64,000 nt of DNA from Prevotellaceae bacterium KH2P17 (lineage in GTDB: Bacteria; Bacteroidota; Bacteroidia; Bacteroidales; Bacteroidaceae), in the NCBI GenBank assembly GCA_900199655.1, contig FZRE01000007.1, positions 66,553 to 130,552 of the forward strand, in the 5' to 3' direction. Shown here piece after piece: positions 27,727-37,458 of this stretch (position 1 is its first letter; each line of letters begins with the position of its first letter). The notes beneath the pieces were generated by a model that was not told where the DNA came from, made no database searches, and saw only the letters and a list, made by a program, of their open reading frames with translations. Made by a program: the position numbers and the translations under genes.

Positions 27727-28812
27727 TTAAGGTTTGGGGCGCTTTTTCAACCAGCAGTAGATGGGATAGTGGTCGGACGACTTGATGCTGTTGTCGACCT
27801 TGCAGCCGTAGGGCTGCCAGTCCCGGGAGCACAGGATGTTGTCTATCCGCACGTAGAAACCGCTCTTGTGGTAGCTGATGCCGGGGCCGTTACCACTCTC
27901 GATGTAGCAGTCGGTGAGGTCGGTTGCCACCTTGCGGCGGGCATAGGAGAGCGGCCCGTCGTTGAAGTCGCCCACGCAGATAATGCTCTTGCCGGCGTTG
28001 CGGGCTATGTAGCGGGCCACGGCATCGGCCTGCGGAGCGCGGATGGCGGAGGCATCGGCCAGCTTGTCGATGATTCTGCGCGACTCCTGTTGCGCCGTGT
28101 CACCCTCCAGCTTGCCTTTTACGAGGCTCTTGAACTGCTTTTTGTCCTCGTCGGTGAAGCCGATTGACTCCAGATGGTTGTTGATGACAATCACCTCCTG
28201 CCCGTCTACGTCAATCTTGAAGGCGGCCGAATGGTTGCCTACCGAGGCATAGGACACCCGCTCGTGGCCCTTGATGGGGTACTTGCTGTACACCAGCATC
28301 ATGTCTCCTCCGCTTTCCATGACCGATGTATCGCTGTACTGGTACACCCGCCCCAGCTCCCTGCGCAGGTTGTCCATTACTTCTTGCTCGGGTGTAGCTT
28401 CCTGCAGGCACACAATGTCGGCGTTCTGCCTGAGCAGATAGCGTGCAATGGGGTTGGGCCGGGAACGGTCTTCCCACCCTGAAAACATCCACACGTTGTA
28501 CGAGAGCACCTTGATGGCGCCCTCGGGAGCCTCCCGCTGCACGTTGAAAGGTATGTACGCCCGTACAGGATGATAGCACAAGAGGTAGCCCAGCAGCGGG
28601 ATGAGGGCGCCCTTGGGCTTGATGATGACCCAGAGTACGAGGAAGGCGAAGTTTACAAGCAGAAAGGCAGGGAACGCCAGGCCGGCATTGGCCAGCACGG
28701 CATGGCGCGCCGGGTTCACCACACCCGACCATCCCACCATCAGCATCAATGCTATGGTGGCCACGTTGGCCCCGGCTATCAAGCGGAGCGTGAACTTACG
28801 GAAGCCTTTCAT
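27727..28812 (-). CDS. Membrane-anchored endonuclease/exonuclease/phosphatase-family protein
   Basis: A 361-residue protein with three N-terminal hydrophobic segments (about 10-30, 38-62, 68-88) and a C-terminal EEP domain. Catalytic motifs are VLSYNVWMFS, VCLQEATPEQE, INNHLESI, VGDFNDGPLSYARR and SSDHYPIYCWL. Family members are phosphodiesterases acting on nucleic acids, sphingomyelin or phosphoinositides; the substrate here is unknown, but the membrane anchor favours a lipid or envelope role. Its ATG overlaps the rhomboid stop by 4 bp, so the two are coupled. Confidence 0.9.
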   Translation of the reverse strand: MKGFRKFTLRLIAGANVATIALMLMVGWSGVVNPARHAVLANAGLAFPAFLLVNFAFLVLWVIIKPKGALIPLLGYLLCYHPVRAYIPFNVQREAPEGAIKVLSYNVWMFSGWEDRSRPNPIARYLLRQNADIVCLQEATPEQEVMDNLRRELGRVYQYSDTSVMESGGDMMLVYSKYPIKGHERVSYASVGNHSAAFKIDVDGQEVIVINNHLESIGFTDEDKKQFKSLVKGKLEGDTAQQESRRIIDKLADASAIRAPQADAVARYIARNAGKSIICVGDFNDGPLSYARRKVATDLTDCYIESGNGPGISYHKSGFYVRIDNILCSRDWQPYGCKVDNSIKSSDHYPIYCWLKKRPKP

Positions 28813-29741
28813 CGCCTGTCGTTGCTTTGATCGAACAGCGTCCGTTTCTCCTCGGCGGTCAGGCTGTCGTAGCCGCTGCGGCGTATCTTGTCGAGTATGC
28901 GGTCTATCTCTTCCTGCGAAGCCTGCTTGCGGGCATTGTAGTCCCAGTCACTTTCGGCGCGGCCGCCATTGTTTTGCTGCCTGTCTTCAGGCGCCTGACG
29001 GTGCGACCGCTGCTCCCACTTGCTGCGTAAGTTGTCGAAGAACTGCTCTCCATTCGACCGCCCGTAGCCTGCCGTGGGGTGTTTCTGCCAGTAGCGTATC
29101 ATCAGGAAGCCGAAGAGCATGCCCCCCAAGTGGGCCAGATGGGCCACTCCGTCGCCCGAAGACTGGAAGGCCATGAACAGTTCCAGCCCCGCATAGAGCA
29201 GCACGAACCACTTGGCTTTGATGGGAACGGGCAGCGGGAAGATGAATATACGTTCCTCGGGGAATATCATTCCGAATGCAAGCAGCACGCCGTAGATGGC
29301 ACCCGAGGCGCCCACCGTTGTCCACATGTTGAGATAAGTGCCCATCGGAATCTGCTGCCCCACGGCCTGCACGTAGTCGTAGGCCGCCAGGTTCTCCACC
29401 GCATACTGCCCGTACTGCGCCAGCTCCTGCATGAGACCGGCTCCGACTCCGCAGCAAATGTAATAAAAAAGGAACTTCCGCGGGCCCCACACGCGCTCCA
29501 CCACGCAGCCGAACATCCACAGGGCGAACATGTTGAAGAACAAATGGCTCCACCCACCGTGCATGAACATGTAGGTGAAGAGCTGGTACAGGTGGAAGTT
29601 TGACGCCTTGAAGAAGTGCAGCCCCAACAGGTCATTGAGGTCTACCATGCCCATCGCGCCGCCTCCCAGAGCCAGATAGGCCAGGAAAGCCAGCACGTTG
29701 ATGATGAGCAGGTACCTTGTTACGGTAGGTATGTTGCGCAT
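28809..29741 (-). CDS. Rhomboid intramembrane serine protease
   Basis: A 310-residue membrane protease cleaving transmembrane segments. The catalytic serine is in GASGAIYG and the histidine in HLAHLGGMLFG. The upstream histidine-rich HGGWSHLFFNMFALW segment is the conserved oxyanion and structural element. About six membrane segments lie in the first 220 residues, followed by a charged cytoplasmic tail of some 90 residues rich in Q, R and E. It is cotranscribed with the EEP gene. Confidence 0.95.
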   Translation of the reverse strand: MRNIPTVTRYLLIINVLAFLAYLALGGGAMGMVDLNDLLGLHFFKASNFHLYQLFTYMFMHGGWSHLFFNMFALWMFGCVVERVWGPRKFLFYYICCGVGAGLMQELAQYGQYAVENLAAYDYVQAVGQQIPMGTYLNMWTTVGASGAIYGVLLAFGMIFPEERIFIFPLPVPIKAKWFVLLYAGLELFMAFQSSGDGVAHLAHLGGMLFGFLMIRYWQKHPTAGYGRSNGEQFFDNLRSKWEQRSHRQAPEDRQQNNGGRAESDWDYNARKQASQEEIDRILDKIRRSGYDSLTAEEKRTLFDQSNDRR

Positions 29742-29775
29742 ATTGACTTGATTCGATAATGGTTTTAAACAGTCG

Positions 29776-29783
29776 CAAAATTA
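29776..29783 (-). promoter_or_regulatory. TAATTTTG promoter of the rhomboid-EEP operon
   Basis: On the minus strand CGTAATTTTGCGACTG, about 35 bp before the rhomboid start. Confidence 0.6.
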
Positions 29784-29888
29784 CGAAAAATATCCGTTAT
29801 ACGGCATAAAACAGGGGTGCAAACAACTTTTTTTCATAAAAAAGTCCACTTTTCTTTTGTTTTTGTTTGTTTTCTGAAATCTTTAACC

Positions 29889-29896
29889 TATATTTG
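29889..29896 (+). promoter_or_regulatory. TATATTTG promoter of the HU gene
   Basis: TATATTTGTCG lies 53 bp before the ATG, preceded by an unusually T-rich tract (29825-29885) that may act as an UP-like region. Confidence 0.7.
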
Positions 29897-29948
29897 TCGT
29901 CAAATAAAGGCATATATTCCATTATTAATCAATTAATAAACCAAAATT

Positions 29949-30224
29949 ATGAACAAGACAGAATTAGTTGCAAAGATTGCTGAGGCAGCAGGCCTGAGCA
30001 AAGTAGATGCCAAGAAGGCATTGGACGCCACCACGGACGCCATTAAGGACGCACTGCTCAAAGGCGATAAAGTACAGCTCATCGGCTTCGGTACTTTCAG
30101 TGTTAACAAGCGCCCCGCACGCGAAGGCATCAATCCTTCTACCAAGAAGAAGATTACCATCGCCGCAAAGAAAGTTGCCAAATTCAAGGCCGGTGCCGAA
30201 CTGGCAGACGCCGTGAACAAGTAA
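29949..30224 (+). CDS. HU-family DNA-binding protein
   Basis: A 91-residue nucleoid protein that bends DNA as a dimer. MNKTELVAKIAEAAGLSKVDAKKAL is the classical HU N-terminus (first 20 residues conserved). GDKVQLIGFGTFSVNKRPAREGINP contains the beta-arm with its intercalating proline region, and IAAKKVAKFKAGAELADAVN is the C-terminal helix. It is a single gene with a strong promoter and its own terminator, in line with high expression. Confidence 0.97.
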   Translation: MNKTELVAKIAEAAGLSKVDAKKALDATTDAIKDALLKGDKVQLIGFGTFSVNKRPAREGINPSTKKKITIAAKKVAKFKAGAELADAVNK

Positions 30225-30245
30225 TTGTAAGGATTATTCTACATG

Positions 30246-30275
30246 AAAGGCGACCCTCCGGGGCCGCCTTTTTTG
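30246..30275 (+). terminator. Rho-independent terminator of the HU gene
   Basis: The outer stem AAAGGCG/CGCCTTT encloses a CCC/GGG extension and ends in a run of six T. It begins 21 bp after the stop codon. Confidence 0.88.
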
Positions 30276-30396
30276 TTGCTGTTCACGGCCCGCACCACCC
30301 CGGGAAGAATGCGGCAGAACCAAAGCCTGCGGCCACCGGCGGGGCCGGAAGATCCGAAAAGTGCGCCGCGGGCTTGCAACTATGAGAATAAAAACG

Positions 30397-30404
30397 TATT
30401 TTTG
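30397..30404 (+). promoter_or_regulatory. TATTTTTG promoter of the DUF6078 gene
   Basis: TATTTTTGCGTC lies 22 bp before the chosen ATG at 30426. This supports that start over the longer frame beginning at 30243, which would overlap the HU terminator. Confidence 0.65.
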
Positions 30405-30425
30405 CGTCATCAAACCCACAGCAAC

Positions 30426-30860
30426 ATGGAACTCGAATACGATGAAATTCCCTCCGGGTGGCCCGTCTGTTTCCTCAACGACTGCCCCAGGCAGGACGAA
30501 TGCCTGCGCCACAAGGCCGGCCTCACCCTGCCTCCCACCACCCTCCAAACGCTCGCCGTTACGCCTGCTGCACGCAAGGAAGACGGCTGCCGGATGTTCT
30601 TCCCTGTCCAGGTGGTGCGTGTTGCCCTCGGCTTCACGCGTATATTTAAAGAGGTAAAGCAGCGCCATGCCCCCGAGATGCGTGCCCGCCTGGCCCGATA
30701 CCTCGGCGGCAACGGCACCTACTACCGCTACCGACGGGGCGAACGGCCGCTCATGCCCGGGCAGCAGCAGTGGATTAAAGACCTCTTCAGCAGCTACGGC
30801 TACACCGAAGAGGTAGTTTTCGACGCCTACCGGGATATCTTCCGCTTCTACAACGACTAA
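30426..30860 (+). CDS. DUF6078-family protein
   Basis: A 144-residue cytoplasmic protein resembling DUF6078 proteins of Bacteroidales. The N-terminus carries CFLNDCPRQDECLRH, a closely spaced three-cysteine and histidine cluster that could bind metal. A basic helical middle (KQRHAPEMRARLARYLGGNG) and a C-terminal YRRGERPLMPGQQQWIKDLF follow; the latter resembles short DNA-contact helices. The function is unknown. It has its own promoter, and the 22-bp palindrome array starts 2 bp after its stop codon. Confidence 0.75.
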   Translation: MELEYDEIPSGWPVCFLNDCPRQDECLRHKAGLTLPPTTLQTLAVTPAARKEDGCRMFFPVQVVRVALGFTRIFKEVKQRHAPEMRARLARYLGGNGTYYRYRRGERPLMPGQQQWIKDLFSSYGYTEEVVFDAYRDIFRFYND

Positions 30861-30861
30861 T

Positions 30862-30988
30862 TACCAGACTTTTACCAACATCTGGTAAAGGCTTTACCAC
30901 TATCTGGTAAAGGCATTACCAGCATGTGGTAAAGGCATTACCAGCATGGTGTAGAGGCATTACCAGACACCGGTAAAAAGTTGGTAAA
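30862..30988. repeat. Array of 22-bp palindromic tandem repeats
   Basis: TACCA occurs at exact 22-bp intervals (30873, 30895, 30917, 30939, 30961), with an extra half unit at 30862. Each unit reads roughly TACCAnnATnTGGTAAAGGCAT, so TACCA/TGGTA form a small palindrome in every repeat. Late units diverge (GTGTAGAGGCAT at 30949). It lies between the DUF6078 stop and the sigma-factor gene. The rest of the 343-bp gap to 31204 shows nothing else clear. Confidence 0.93.
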
Positions 30989-31203
30989 CCTGCTGCCGGC
31001 TGCCGGGTAACGGTCTCCGCGCCCTCTGCAGCTGGCTTCCCGAGAGCCGTTTTGCAGCCTCCGAATAGCCTGTACGCCGGCAGTTTAACCTGTCCTTGCA
31101 GCCTGCAAGCCAGCCGGAAGAACGGAGGGGCGAGGGGAAATATCACAAAAAAAATCATTGTCTTGCTTAGTTTTTTGCCCCGGCAGACTGTATATATGAG
31201 TGT

Positions 31204-31698
31204 ATGAAGCAGAAAACAGACATCGAAAAGCTCTTTCGGAGCCACTACGAGAAGATGTACCGGCTGGCCAGGTGCATACTCTACGACCCCGAGGAGTGCC
31301 GCGACGCCGTGAGCGAGGTGTTCGCCAAGCTCATTGCCGACGGCACCGTGCTGCTGCCGGAGCGTGCGGAGGGCTACCTGATGCGCAGCGTGCGCAACCG
31401 CTGCATCAACATCCTGGCCCGCAAGAGCGTGAAGGAGCGGGCCGTAAGGCTGCTGTGCAGCGAGGCCGAAGCAGCAGAGACGGCCGACGAGAACAGCCGG
31501 CTGGAGCGGGTGATGCAGATTGTAGACCGGCTGGAACCGCCCCTGCGCCGCCGCATTCTGCAGCTGCGCTACCTGGAGGAGCTGCCGTATGCCGACATCG
31601 CCCGAGAGCAGGGAGTGAGCAAGGTGACTGTCTACAACCATCTCTCGCAGGCCATGGACTTCATCCGCGAACAGTTAAAAGAAGAAGCAAGACAATGA
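31204..31698 (+). CDS. ECF-type RNA polymerase sigma factor
   Basis: A 164-residue group 4 sigma factor of the Bacteroidota type. Region 2 is FRSHYEKMYRLARCILYDPEECRDAVSEVF (about residues 13-42). Region 4 is a helix-turn-helix around LRYLEELPYADIAREQGVSKVTV (about 122-144). It recruits RNA polymerase to target promoters when released from its anti-sigma partner, here the next gene, which it overlaps by 4 bp (ATGA). No canonical TAnnTTTG promoter is obvious upstream, so it may be self-regulated. The 22-bp array lies 215 bp upstream. Confidence 0.95.
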   Translation: MKQKTDIEKLFRSHYEKMYRLARCILYDPEECRDAVSEVFAKLIADGTVLLPERAEGYLMRSVRNRCINILARKSVKERAVRLLCSEAEAAETADENSRLERVMQIVDRLEPPLRRRILQLRYLEELPYADIAREQGVSKVTVYNHLSQAMDFIREQLKEEARQ

Positions 31699-32348
31699 AC
31701 AAGACCAAGGAAGACAAACGGGCAGAGTTCCTCGACATGCAGGACAACCCGCAGAAGTACACCGACAGGCAGGTGGAAGAGCTGCTTGAGGATGACGACA
31801 TCAGGCAGTTTGCGGCCCTCATGGCGCTCACCAAGCGCGCCATGACAGACGACGAGGAGCGCCGGAAGGGCGTTGACGTCGAGGCGGAGTGGCAGCGCTT
31901 TGCCCGCAGTCATGCCCCCCGCCACAGCCGGTTGGTGCGGGTGGCGGCCATGATAGCCGCCATCGTGATGGCGGCGGGCATGGTTTACGCCGCTGCCATA
32001 GGGCTGGGCATGGTGCAGAATCCGCTCCGCAGGCCGCAAAAGGCACCCGCTGCAGGCTCTGCCGCAGTGGTTCAGCCGGCCGTGAGCACTGCGCCGGACA
32101 CCGTGAAGACGGCCGCGGCGCCCGATACCGTGGTGTTTGAGGATGCCGAACTGGGCACCATCCTCGCGCAGATGGCCGCCTGGTACAAGGTAAAAGTGGA
32201 GATTAAGGACGGGCAGGCGGCACACATGCGCCTGTACTTTACCTGGAACAGGAAGGAGAGTCTGCAGCAGAACGTAGACTTGCTCAATGCCTTCAGCCGC
32301 ATCAACATCGTCTTCACCGACAACACCCTAAGCGTACAACAGCCATGA
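31695..32348 (+). CDS. Anti-sigma-type membrane protein with C-terminal DUF4974 domain
   Basis: A 217-residue single-pass protein. An acidic cytoplasmic N-terminus of about 78 residues would hold the sigma factor, a hydrophobic segment follows at about 80-103 (VRVAAMIAAIVMAAGMVYAA), then a periplasmic A/P/T-rich linker. The C-terminal DUF4974/STN-like domain (150-217, ELGTILAQMAAWYKVKVEI) is expected to contact the receptor's signalling domain. The central FecR domain seen in most anti-sigma factors of this class is missing, which makes it unusually short. The start and stop both overlap neighbours by 4 bp. Confidence 0.85.
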   Translation: MNKTKEDKRAEFLDMQDNPQKYTDRQVEELLEDDDIRQFAALMALTKRAMTDDEERRKGVDVEAEWQRFARSHAPRHSRLVRVAAMIAAIVMAAGMVYAAAIGLGMVQNPLRRPQKAPAAGSAAVVQPAVSTAPDTVKTAAAPDTVVFEDAELGTILAQMAAWYKVKVEIKDGQAAHMRLYFTWNRKESLQQNVDLLNAFSRINIVFTDNTLSVQQP

Positions 32349-34894
32349 AGAACGCCATCATTCTGCTGCTTTGCATGCTCTGCCTGCACGGCAGCGCCCA
32401 ACGCGTGAGCCGGGAGTACAGAGACGTGCCGCTGTCGGCAGCGCTCAAGGAGCTCAACAGCCGGCAAGAGAGATACATCATCAACTTTATCTACAACGAG
32501 CTGGAGGACTTCCGCGTAACCACCTCCGTACATAACCTGACGGTGCCCGATGCCGTCAGGCAGCTCATAGGCTTCTACCCGGTGCAGGTAACGCAGGTGG
32601 GCAGCGTGCTGCTGGTGGAGTGCATGCAGAAAACCGACAGCCGGTACAAGGGCCGCATCGTCGATGAGAACCGGCTGCCGGCCGAGTTTGCCAACGTTGC
32701 CCTGCTCTCGCCGGCCGACTCCAGCATCATAGGCAGCGGCGTGAGCAATGCCGACGGCTACTTCGCCATACCCTGCAGCGCCCCCGGAGTGATTGTGCGC
32801 ATCAGCTACGTGGGCTATAAAACCATCATGCAGCCCTGCAACAGCACCGATATGGGCACCTTCACGCTGCAGCCGGAGCAGCAGTTGGTGCGCGGAGTAA
32901 CCGTGAAAGGCTACCGCCCACAGTACAAGATGACGCGCGGCGGACTGGCAGTTGACGTGGAACACTCGCTGTTGAGCCGGGCCGGAACTGCCGGCGACGT
33001 GCTCCGGATGCTGCCGCGCGTGAACGTGAACGTAGATGGAGAGGTCTCGGTCTTTGCCAAGGGCACGCCCGAAATTTACATCAACAACAAGCTGGTGAGG
33101 GATAATGCCGAGCTGACGGAACTCAAATCGACCGACATTCGCGACGTCGAGGTCATCACAAGCCCCGGAGCAAGGTACAACGCAGCCGTAAAATCGGTTA
33201 TCAGAATTCGCACCAGGCGAACCGAAGGCGACGGATTAGGCATCAGAACCGAAACCAACGTGAAGTACAACAGCCGCCCGGGCGGGTACGAAGAGGTTGA
33301 CCTGAAGTACCGGCACAAAGGATTGGAGCTCTTCGGCAACGCCGGCATCAGCACAATTTACGGCGGCGAGGACAACACGGTGAGCACGGAACTGCGGCTG
33401 CCCACCCACATCACGAGGGTAGTTACGGGCGCCGACACCTACTACCGCTCAACTTCGGCCAACGCGAAGGTGGGCTTCAGCCTCGACATCGGGCGCAACA
33501 GCTCGGCCGGAGCGTACTATTCCGTAGCCCGGAGGCTGTACGGAAAGGGCCATTCGGTAAACAACAAGCAGGAAGTTTGGCGCGACGGCAACTATCAGGG
33601 ACTATCGGACGAAGATATAGACATCAGCACTCCCTTCGGCCCCCAGCACGAACTCAACGCTTACTACATGGGCCGCGCAGGCAAACTGGGCATCGATGCC
33701 AACGCTACTTACCTGTGGCGGAAGAGCGGACGCACCGACCACTGGGTTGAAACCAGCCCCTCACTGGGCAACCGCACCGTGAGCACCTACAACATGAGGC
33801 ACAACCACATGTCTGCCTTCAAGCTGGCACTCGACCATCCCGTAGGCTCCGGCAGCGTAAGTGCAGGCGTAGAGTACACCCACACCAATACACACGACAC
33901 GTACGAGAACCCCGAACAGTACGTTGACAACTCCGTGAACGACATCAGGGAGACCAACCTGGCGCCCTTCGTAAGCTATTCGGTCAAGCTGGGCAGGTGG
34001 AGCATGGACGCCGGACTGCGCTACGAGCACGTAAAGTCGGACTACTATGCCTTCGGAACGAGAGAAGCAGAGCCCAGCCGCACGTACAACAACTGGTTTC
34101 CCAACCTCTCGGCAGGCTGGAACGGCAGGCTGCTAACGGTTCAGCTCTCGTACGCCAGGAAGATAAACCGCCCCTCCTATCTCGACCTGCGCAACAATGT
34201 GCAGTACCTGGGGCGCTATCTCTACGAGGCCGGCAACCCCTACCTGCGCCCCGTCATCGAGCATAACGTGGAGCTGAACGCCGTGTACAGGTGGCTCTCC
34301 GTTACCGCCGGCTACAATTACGACAACGATTACATAGGCTACTTTGCCAGTCTTTACAACGGAGAGGAGACCGAACTGGTGCAGAACCGCAACTTCAGCC
34401 ACAGCCAGAACGTATATGCAACCATCGTGGCCTCGCCCAGGTTCGGGTTCTATCAGCCCATGCTGGAGGTCGACTTGGCACAAAATTTCTTCCATGCCAC
34501 AAGATACGGCGGGCTGAGAGACCTGAACGACCCGTCTGCCTCCATCCGGCTGAACAACAAGTTCGTAGTCAGCGACCGCAGCTTCTTTACCATCAACATG
34601 GTGTATAACAGCGAGGCGAACTCCGATTTCGTGAAGACCAAGGCTTCCGGTTCGCTCGATGTAAGCTACTCACTGAGCCTGCTGCGGCGGGCCCTGCTGC
34701 TCAATGTCTATGCCTTCGACATCCTCAAGACCCGCCGCAGCGCGTGGACACAGTACGGACAGCAGGTGGTGAGCAGCAAGGATAGCTACGAGTACACGCG
34801 CCGCATCGGCATCACGCTGACCTACAACTTCAACCTCGGCAAGAGCAAATATAAGGGCACGGGTGCCGGAAACGAAGAGAAAAAGAGACTGTAG
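32345..34894 (+). CDS. TonB-dependent receptor with STN signalling domain, OMP_b-brl_3 type
   Basis: An 849-residue outer-membrane receptor. It has a signal peptide (IILLLCMLCLHGSAQ), an STN secretin-like domain at about 20-95 (YRDVPLSAALKELNSR, VPDAVRQLIGFYPVQV), a carboxypeptidase-like regulatory domain at 100-180, and a plug at 190-290. The barrel is of the outer membrane beta-barrel family 3 type, not SusC. With the sigma and anti-sigma genes it forms a complete trans-envelope sensor: ligand uptake, STN contact with DUF4974, release of sigma. The ligand is unknown; no SusD follows. It overlaps the anti-sigma gene by 4 bp. Confidence 0.92.
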   Translation: MKNAIILLLCMLCLHGSAQRVSREYRDVPLSAALKELNSRQERYIINFIYNELEDFRVTTSVHNLTVPDAVRQLIGFYPVQVTQVGSVLLVECMQKTDSRYKGRIVDENRLPAEFANVALLSPADSSIIGSGVSNADGYFAIPCSAPGVIVRISYVGYKTIMQPCNSTDMGTFTLQPEQQLVRGVTVKGYRPQYKMTRGGLAVDVEHSLLSRAGTAGDVLRMLPRVNVNVDGEVSVFAKGTPEIYINNKLVRDNAELTELKSTDIRDVEVITSPGARYNAAVKSVIRIRTRRTEGDGLGIRTETNVKYNSRPGGYEEVDLKYRHKGLELFGNAGISTIYGGEDNTVSTELRLPTHITRVVTGADTYYRSTSANAKVGFSLDIGRNSSAGAYYSVARRLYGKGHSVNNKQEVWRDGNYQGLSDEDIDISTPFGPQHELNAYYMGRAGKLGIDANATYLWRKSGRTDHWVETSPSLGNRTVSTYNMRHNHMSAFKLALDHPVGSGSVSAGVEYTHTNTHDTYENPEQYVDNSVNDIRETNLAPFVSYSVKLGRWSMDAGLRYEHVKSDYYAFGTREAEPSRTYNNWFPNLSAGWNGRLLTVQLSYARKINRPSYLDLRNNVQYLGRYLYEAGNPYLRPVIEHNVELNAVYRWLSVTAGYNYDNDYIGYFASLYNGEETELVQNRNFSHSQNVYATIVASPRFGFYQPMLEVDLAQNFFHATRYGGLRDLNDPSASIRLNNKFVVSDRSFFTINMVYNSEANSDFVKTKASGSLDVSYSLSLLRRALLLNVYAFDILKTRRSAWTQYGQQVVSSKDSYEYTRRIGITLTYNFNLGKSKYKGTGAGNEEKKRL

Positions 34895-34925
34895 GCCACG
34901 CGCAGGGGTGGCGCAGGTGGCCTTC

Positions 34926-34997
34926 GGGAACTTTCGACACTTGTCGCACAATCGTGTGACACTTGTCAAACAATCGTGCGACAAGTGTCGAAAGTTC
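34926..34997. repeat. Family C palindromic element, copy 3
   Basis: CTTTCGACACTTGTCGCAC at the left end and GTGCGACAAGTGTCGAAAG at the right end are perfect inverted repeats of 19 bp. The inside repeats GTGACACTTGTCAAACAATC directly. Sequence from 34998 to 35160 is otherwise unremarkable. Confidence 0.93.
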
Positions 34998-35164
34998 CTC
35001 ACCCTGCCCTTCAACACCCGCCGGCGGCAGCACCGGCACCCGCAGAGGAATGCTCCGGGCGCCTTTTCAGCGGCCTGCAGACAGGCTTCCCGCCTCCACG
35101 CACAACGCGCGGAGTCGCAAATCAAGAACATGACAGGGAAATTTGGAGGTCTTCCCCCCATAAA

Positions 35165-35204
35165 CAAAAAAAAGAGGACTACACGAATCGCTCGCACAGG
35201 CCTC
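35165..35204 (-). terminator. Terminator of the 31-codon micropeptide unit
   Basis: On the minus strand a hairpin GAGGCCTGTGCGA/TTCGTGTAGTCCTC (several G-U pairs, GCGA loop) is followed by TTTTTTTTG. It lies just after the small ORF and well before any other gene. Confidence 0.82.
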
Positions 35205-35218
35205 CTGAAATTCTCATG

Positions 35219-35314
35219 TTATCGAATGTTGGTATGAACCAGAGTGATGACACTCAAGATGGCCGCAACCGCGACCCCAACCAACAGAACAGTTGTTTCT
35301 GTATCTAATAACAT
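35219..35314 (-). CDS. 31-residue single-pass membrane micropeptide
   Basis: An ORF of 32 codons encoding a short acidic and polar head (MLLDTETT), a hydrophobic helix (VLLVGVAVAAILSVITLV) and a short basic tail (HTNIR). It is not recognised as a named family. The evidence for a gene is its setting: a TACCTTTG promoter 70 bp upstream and a strong hairpin-plus-U-run terminator 15 bp downstream on the same strand, with nothing else inside the roughly 210-nt unit. It could be a small regulator of a membrane complex. Alternatively the transcript is a small RNA and the frame is incidental, although the ideal TM helix argues against that. Confidence 0.7.
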   Translation of the reverse strand: MLLDTETTVLLVGVAVAAILSVITLVHTNIR

Positions 35315-35383
35315 AATCTTTACCTTAAAAATCTATCAAACTACTAACCTAATGAAATTACAAATGTATTCTCTCGAACACGT

Positions 35384-35393
35384 TGCAAAGGTA
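35384..35393 (-). promoter_or_regulatory. TACCTTTGCA promoter of the micropeptide unit
   Basis: The minus-strand sequence is GCTACCTTTGCAACG, among the best matches to the -7 motif in the window. The predicted leader is about 64 nt. Confidence 0.75.
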
Positions 35394-35497
35394 GCGATTG
35401 CTGCCGAGAGCGCAAACATTTCTGCTGCTTTTTTATCCTGAAGAGCTGTTTTATTGACTTACATCAAAGGCACCGGCACCGCCGGCAGCACCAAACG

Positions 35498-35537
35498 CAA
35501 AAAGAAAAGCGCCGTAGGAGAATTGCTCCTACGGCGC
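35498..35537 (-). terminator. Rho-independent terminator of pckA
   Basis: On the minus strand a perfect 12-bp stem GCGCCGTAGGAG/CTCCTACGGCGC with a 5-nt loop, followed by TTTTCTTTTTG, about 50 bp past the stop codon. Confidence 0.93.
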
Positions 35538-35588
35538 CTTATATAGATGAATGGAGCCTACGTGAGGCTCACATCGCCATTACTCTGC

Positions 35589-37202
<1,614 letters not shown>

Positions 37203-37264
37203 TATAAAATGTATTTAGTTGTGAATAATATCTCTTATCCTTGAATGCGGTTTTAAACCGACCG

Positions 37265-37272
37265 CAAAGTTA
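37265..37272 (-). promoter_or_regulatory. TAACTTTG promoter of pckA
   Basis: On the minus strand GATAACTTTGCGGTCGG, about 63 bp before the ATG. Confidence 0.65.
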
Positions 37273-37409
37273 TCAAAAAAGTGCCGAAACTCAAGCACCG
37301 ACGCCGAAAAAAAGTCGTTAACTTATCCTTTTTAGGTTAAAGAAGCTAAAAAAGAACAGGCAGAAAATACATTTGCAATTCACACTTTGCAAAAATAAAT
37401 CGTTTTTCC

Positions 37410-37417
37410 TACTTTTG
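37410..37417 (+). promoter_or_regulatory. TACTTTTG promoter of upp
   Basis: CCTACTTTTGCAACGG lies about 42 bp before the ATG. Confidence 0.7.
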
Positions 37418-37458
37418 CAACGGCTACGAACAGCCAGACATCAACATATTCCGAAAAA

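Noticed and set aside
30243..30425. Upstream extension of the DUF6078 gene to 30243
   Set aside because: It would overlap the HU terminator and precede the TATTTTTG promoter; the extra residues show no conservation signal.
30862..30988. CRISPR array for the 22-bp repeats
   Set aside because: The repeats are contiguous with no unique spacers, the units are too short, and no cas genes are present.
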